Positions 5,982-8,061 of a DNA stretch of 8,061 bases are shown in pieces. The stretch is from contig SZOR01000145.1 in assembly GCA_030263275.1 (NCBI GenBank), positions 1-8,061 on the forward strand, in the 5' to 3' direction. The notes beneath the pieces were generated by a model. It had not been told where the DNA came from, searched no databases, and saw nothing but the letters and a program-made list of their open reading frames with translations. The translations under genes were made by a program, and so were the position numbers. Within the stretch, counting starts at the first letter, position 1. The number at the start of each line of letters is the position of its first letter. This DNA is from DSNY01 sp016861185. GTDB taxonomy: Bacteria; Pseudomonadota; Gammaproteobacteria; Burkholderiales; Burkholderiaceae_F.

Positions 5982-6037
5982 GGCGACGCGGCTGGCGCGC
6001 GGTCCAGCGGCCGTTCTCACCAACTGGAGGTCGGGAC

Positions 6038-6625
6038 ATGGGTTGGATCATCTTCTTCGGTTTGATCGCGCTGGTCGTGTTCTGGGCGATCGGCGCGTAC
6101 AACCGGCTGGTCAACCTGCGCAACCGCTTCAAGAACGCCTTCGCGCAGATCGACGTGCAGTTGAAGCGCCGCTACGACCTGATCCCCAACCTGGTCGAGA
6201 CCGCCAAGGCGTACATGAAGCACGAGCGCGAGACGCTCGAAGCGGTGATCAAGGCGCGCAACACGGCGGTCAGCGCCAACGCCGCCGCCGCCGCGGATCC
6301 GGCCTCGCCCGCCGCGATCCAGGGGCTGATGGCCGCCGAAGGGGCGCTGACCGGCGCGCTCGGCAAGCTGTTCGCGCTGGCCGAGGCGTATCCGGACCTC
6401 AAGGCCAACCAGAACATGATGCAGCTCTCCGAAGAGCTGACCGGCACCGAGAACAAGATCTCGTTCGCGCGCCAGGCCTTCAACGACGCGGTGATGAGCT
6501 ACAACACCGCGGTCGAGCAGTTCCCGTCGAACGTGATCGCGAACTTCTTCTCCTTCAAGCTCGCCGAGCTGCTGCAGGCGACCGAGTCGCCCGAGGAGAA
6601 GAAGGCGGTGAAGGTGCAGTTCTAG
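6038..6625 (+). CDS. lemA: LemA family protein
   Basis: LemA proteins are small, helical, membrane-anchored proteins that are widely conserved and often encoded beside TPM-domain proteins or M48 peptidases. Their molecular role is not settled. The 195-residue product (family usually about 185-200) has an N-terminal anchor, IIFFGLIALVVFWAIGAYN (4-22), then the LemA domain. Signature stretches are AQIDVQLKRRYDLIPNLVE (36-54), AEAYPDLKANQNMMQLSEEL (115-134), ENKISFARQAFNDAVMSYN (138-156) and QFPSNVIANFFSF (161-173). A small Ala-rich insert (about 76-94, NAAAAADPASPAA) lies between helices. GGAGG at 6026-6030 is 7 nt before the ATG. The next gene, an HtpX-like M48 peptidase 154 nt downstream on the same strand, is probably a functional partner. 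Family assignment is very secure. The name refers to the family, not to the unrelated sensor kinase once also called LemA. Confidence 0.96.
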   Translation: MGWIIFFGLIALVVFWAIGAYNRLVNLRNRFKNAFAQIDVQLKRRYDLIPNLVETAKAYMKHERETLEAVIKARNTAVSANAAAAADPASPAAIQGLMAAEGALTGALGKLFALAEAYPDLKANQNMMQLSEELTGTENKISFARQAFNDAVMSYNTAVEQFPSNVIANFFSFKLAELLQATESPEEKKAVKVQF

Positions 6626-6639
6626 TCGGATCCCGGCGC

Positions 6640-6667
6640 GGATTGCGCTGTTCGGATTGCGGATTGC
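6640..6667 (+). repeat. GGATTGC heptads after lemA (three copies)
   Basis: GGATTGC occurs at 6640-6646, 6654-6660 and 6661-6667. The last two are in tandem and the first is offset by exactly two heptads, so all three share the same 7-bp phase. They begin 15 nt after the lemA stop and face the complementary heptads at 6744-6771. Confidence 0.75.
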
Positions 6668-6758
6668 GCGAGCAACCGGCGTGAGATCCTCGCGCTTGGC
6701 GGAAGGCGAGCGAGCGGCGCTGCGCGACGCGTAGCGGTGGCACGCGATCCGCAGTCCG
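6653..6758 (+). promoter_or_regulatory. Predicted long-range RNA stem in the lemA-M48 intergenic transcript
   Basis: Bases 6653-6668 can pair with 6743-6758 for 16 pairs, 14 Watson-Crick and 2 G-U, closing a 74-nt loop. A smaller CTCGC (6689-6693) / GCGAG (6706-6710) stem lies inside. The second copy of the downstream heptads (6758-6771) could replace the first in a shifted register. The downstream arm is next to the M48 start at 6780. The pairing was worked out by hand; stability was not computed. Confidence 0.45.
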
Positions 6759-6771
6759 CGATCCGCAGTCC
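6744..6771 (+). repeat. Perfect 14-bp tandem duplication made of four heptads before the M48 start
   Basis: GCGATCCGCAGTCC is present twice in direct contact (6744-6757 and 6758-6771). Each unit is two heptads, GCGATCC and GCAGTCC. Both are near-complements of GGATTGC upstream, differing only at positions that allow G-U pairing in RNA. The repeat ends 8 nt before the ATG. Confidence 0.85.
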
Positions 6772-6779
6772 GACCCCCG

Positions 6780-8061
6780 ATGGACTTCTTCGAACACCAG
6801 GAACTCGCGCGCCGCACGAGCGCGCGGCTCGTCGTGCTGTTCGTGCTCGCGGTGATCGGCGTGGTGATCGCGGTCAACGTGGTCGCGTCGTTCATCTATC
6901 TCGGCTTCGTCGAGAACGCGAGCTACTTCGTCGGCCGGCGCGGGCTGCCGACCGGCTTCTACGCGACCAACACGCTGGTGACGCTCGCGCTGATCGGCGG
7001 CGGCACGTGGTGGGAGATGCAGCGGCTACGCTCGGGCGGCGACGCGGTCGCGGCGATGGTCGGCGCGCGGCCGGTCGATCCTTCGACCGGCGATCTGCTC
7101 GAACGCCGGCTCGTCAACATCGTCGAGGAAATGGCGCTCGCCTCCGGCGTGGCCGTGCCCAAGGTCTACCTGATGGACAACGAGCCGTCGATCAACGCGT
7201 TCGCCGCGGGGCACTCGGTCAACGACGCGGTGATCGCGGTCACACGCGGCGCGCTCACGCGGCTGACGCGCGACGAACTGCAGGGCGTGATCGGCCACGA
7301 GTTCAGTCACATCCTCAACGGCGACATGCGGCTGAACCTGCGGCTGATCGGTGTGCTGTTCGGGTTGCTGATGATCGCGATGTTCGGCCGCTTCCTGATG
7401 GAGATGAGCCGCGGCAGCCGCAGCAGCCGGGGCGGCGCCGGCGGGCTCGTGGTCGCGGGGCTGGCGCTGTGGATCGTCGGCTACGTCGGCGTGTTCTTCG
7501 GGCGGTTGATCAAGTCGGCCGTGTCGCGTCAGCGCGAATACCTCGCCGACGCCTCGGCGGTGCAGTTCACGCGCAACCCGGACGGCATCGGCAGCGCGTT
7601 GCGCAAGATCGGCGGGCTCACGCAGGAAACCGGGCTCGGCACGAAGATCGAGCATCCGAATGCGGAGACGCTGTCGCATCTGTTTCTCGGTGCCGCGCGG
7701 CGCAACTTCGCGAGCGGGCTGTTCTCCACGCATCCGCCGCTCGCCGACCGCATCAAACGCATCTACGGCCGCGCGCTCGACTTCCTGCCCGCGCCCGAGC
7801 AGCCGCTGGCGCTCGCGATGGGCGGGCTCGCGCCGATGGAAGCGCCGCCCGTGCCGTCGCCGATCGAATTCACGCCCGCCGGCGCAACCGCCGCGCCGCG
7901 CGCGATCGACGCGGCCGCGAGCCCGCTCGCCGCGCTGGTCGGCGGCGCGCAGTCCGCGGTCGAGCGCGTGCCGGTCGCGATCGGGACCGTCGAGTCCGGC
8001 GCGCCCGAAGCCGCGCAGCGTGCGGCCGCGCTCGGCAAGCCCGTGCTGATCGGCCAGCGCG
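6780..8061 (+). CDS. HtpX-like integral-membrane M48 metalloprotease with C-terminal extension (3' truncated by window)
   Basis: HtpX-type M48 proteases are inner-membrane zinc proteases that degrade damaged membrane proteins. At least 427 codons are open to the window edge. Transmembrane segments are predicted at about 16-41, 60-77, 186-206 and 222-241. The active site is HEFSH (173-177; zinc ligands His173 and His177, catalytic Glu174), with the third ligand Glu253 in REYLAD and a late STHPPLADRIKRI (316-328). VYLMDNEPSINAFAAGH (129-145) is typical of the family. After about residue 335 an Ala/Pro-rich segment (PAPEQPLALAMGGLAP onward) continues past the end, beyond the length of E. coli HtpX (293 residues). 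I leave the symbol blank because LemA-linked, extended M48 proteins are distinct from htpX. The ATG at 6780 is the only start after an in-frame TAG at 6732-6734, yet no Shine-Dalgarno is visible; a tandem repeat lies there instead. Translation may depend on lemA or on RNA structure. Confidence 0.92.
   Translation, partial: MDFFEHQELARRTSARLVVLFVLAVIGVVIAVNVVASFIYLGFVENASYFVGRRGLPTGFYATNTLVTLALIGGGTWWEMQRLRSGGDAVAAMVGARPVDPSTGDLLERRLVNIVEEMALASGVAVPKVYLMDNEPSINAFAAGHSVNDAVIAVTRGALTRLTRDELQGVIGHEFSHILNGDMRLNLRLIGVLFGLLMIAMFGRFLMEMSRGSRSSRGGAGGLVVAGLALWIVGYVGVFFGRLIKSAVSRQREYLADASAVQFTRNPDGIGSALRKIGGLTQETGLGTKIEHPNAETLSHLFLGAARRNFASGLFSTHPPLADRIKRIYGRALDFLPAPEQPLALAMGGLAPMEAPPVPSPIEFTPAGATAAPRAIDAAASPLAALVGGAQSAVERVPVAIGTVESGAPEAAQRAAALGKPVLIGQR

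Larger units (their letters stand above)
5641..6037. other. 397-bp divergent intergenic region between the CHASE2 operon and lemA
   Basis: No gene is supported here. It separates the minus-strand CHASE2 operon from plus-strand lemA and should hold both promoters. Visible elements are two TTGACA hexamers (5846-5851 and 5884-5889) with no good -10 at proper spacing, a repeated palindrome CGTACG (5897-5902 and 5909-5914), GCGCGC-TT-GCGCGC (5919-5932), a TATAGT box (5947-5952) and a leader hairpin (5966-5981). I found no convincing minus-strand promoter by eye. The base composition around 5840-5890 is less GC-rich than its surroundings. Confidence 0.6.

Noticed and set aside
2275..6684. A 1469-codon plus-strand open frame running antisense to the three minus-strand genes, across the intergenic region and into lemA
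   Set aside because: All three minus genes start in the same frame, and this frame is their exact codon mirror. Its stops would be TTA, CTA or TCA codons in those genes, which are very rare at this GC content. Its product is Arg/Gly/Gln-rich without domains, while the minus-strand products have signal peptides, CHASE2 and M48 motifs.
6017..6895. 292-codon minus-strand frame opposite lemA and the start of the second M48 gene
   Set aside because: It is antisense to a textbook LemA protein, and its His/Leu/Arg/Gly-rich product is typical of reverse-strand shadows.
7026..7733. 235-codon minus-strand frame opposite the M48 catalytic region
   Set aside because: The plus strand encodes complete HEFSH and REYLAD motifs in an uninterrupted frame. 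The antisense product has no recognisable feature.

Overview
This is a GC-rich proteobacterial chromosomal window about envelope biogenesis and envelope quality control. The lpoA-yraN-dolP order, the near absence of TTA/CTA/TCA codons, a REP-like intergenic repeat (GTTCGTCCTGAG... / ...TTGTCGAAGGGC) and heptad-phased GGATT repeats fit a gamma- or betaproteobacterium. I lean towards a Lysobacter/Xanthomonadales-like lineage, but that placement is inference. I see no mobile element, phage gene, CRISPR array, tRNA or rRNA.

Layout. (1) Bases 1-1955, plus strand: the 3' part of lpoA (outer-membrane activator of a peptidoglycan synthase), yraN (UPF0102 nuclease-fold protein) and dolP (dual-BON lipoprotein). 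This is the enterobacterial yraM-yraN-yraP order without diaA. A heptad repeat array and a REP-like nested inverted repeat fill the gap before dolP. (2) Bases 1972-5640, minus strand: a compact three-gene operon transcribed towards dolP. It encodes a CHASE2-domain membrane protein with no kinase or cyclase output domain, an unrecognised secreted six-cysteine protein, and a secreted M48 zinc metallopeptidase. (3) Bases 5641-6037: a 397-bp divergent intergenic region with a plausible promoter and a leader hairpin for the next unit. (4) Bases 6038-8061, plus strand: lemA, a 154-nt gap with facing heptad repeats able to form a long stem, then an HtpX-like integral-membrane M48 protease with a long C-terminal extension that leaves the window.

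How it fits together. LpoA and DolP act at the outer membrane, in peptidoglycan synthesis and in BAM-related outer-membrane integrity. The two M48 peptidases are of different architectural types, one periplasmic and one in the inner membrane, and each sits in its own unit with a membrane partner (CHASE2 or LemA). The least explained part is the CHASE2 / six-Cys protein / M48 operon. I infer that it is a sensor-plus-protease envelope module, but no output is visible from sequence. The most unusual non-coding structure is the facing heptad array directly before the start codon of the second M48 gene, which lacks a visible Shine-Dalgarno sequence.
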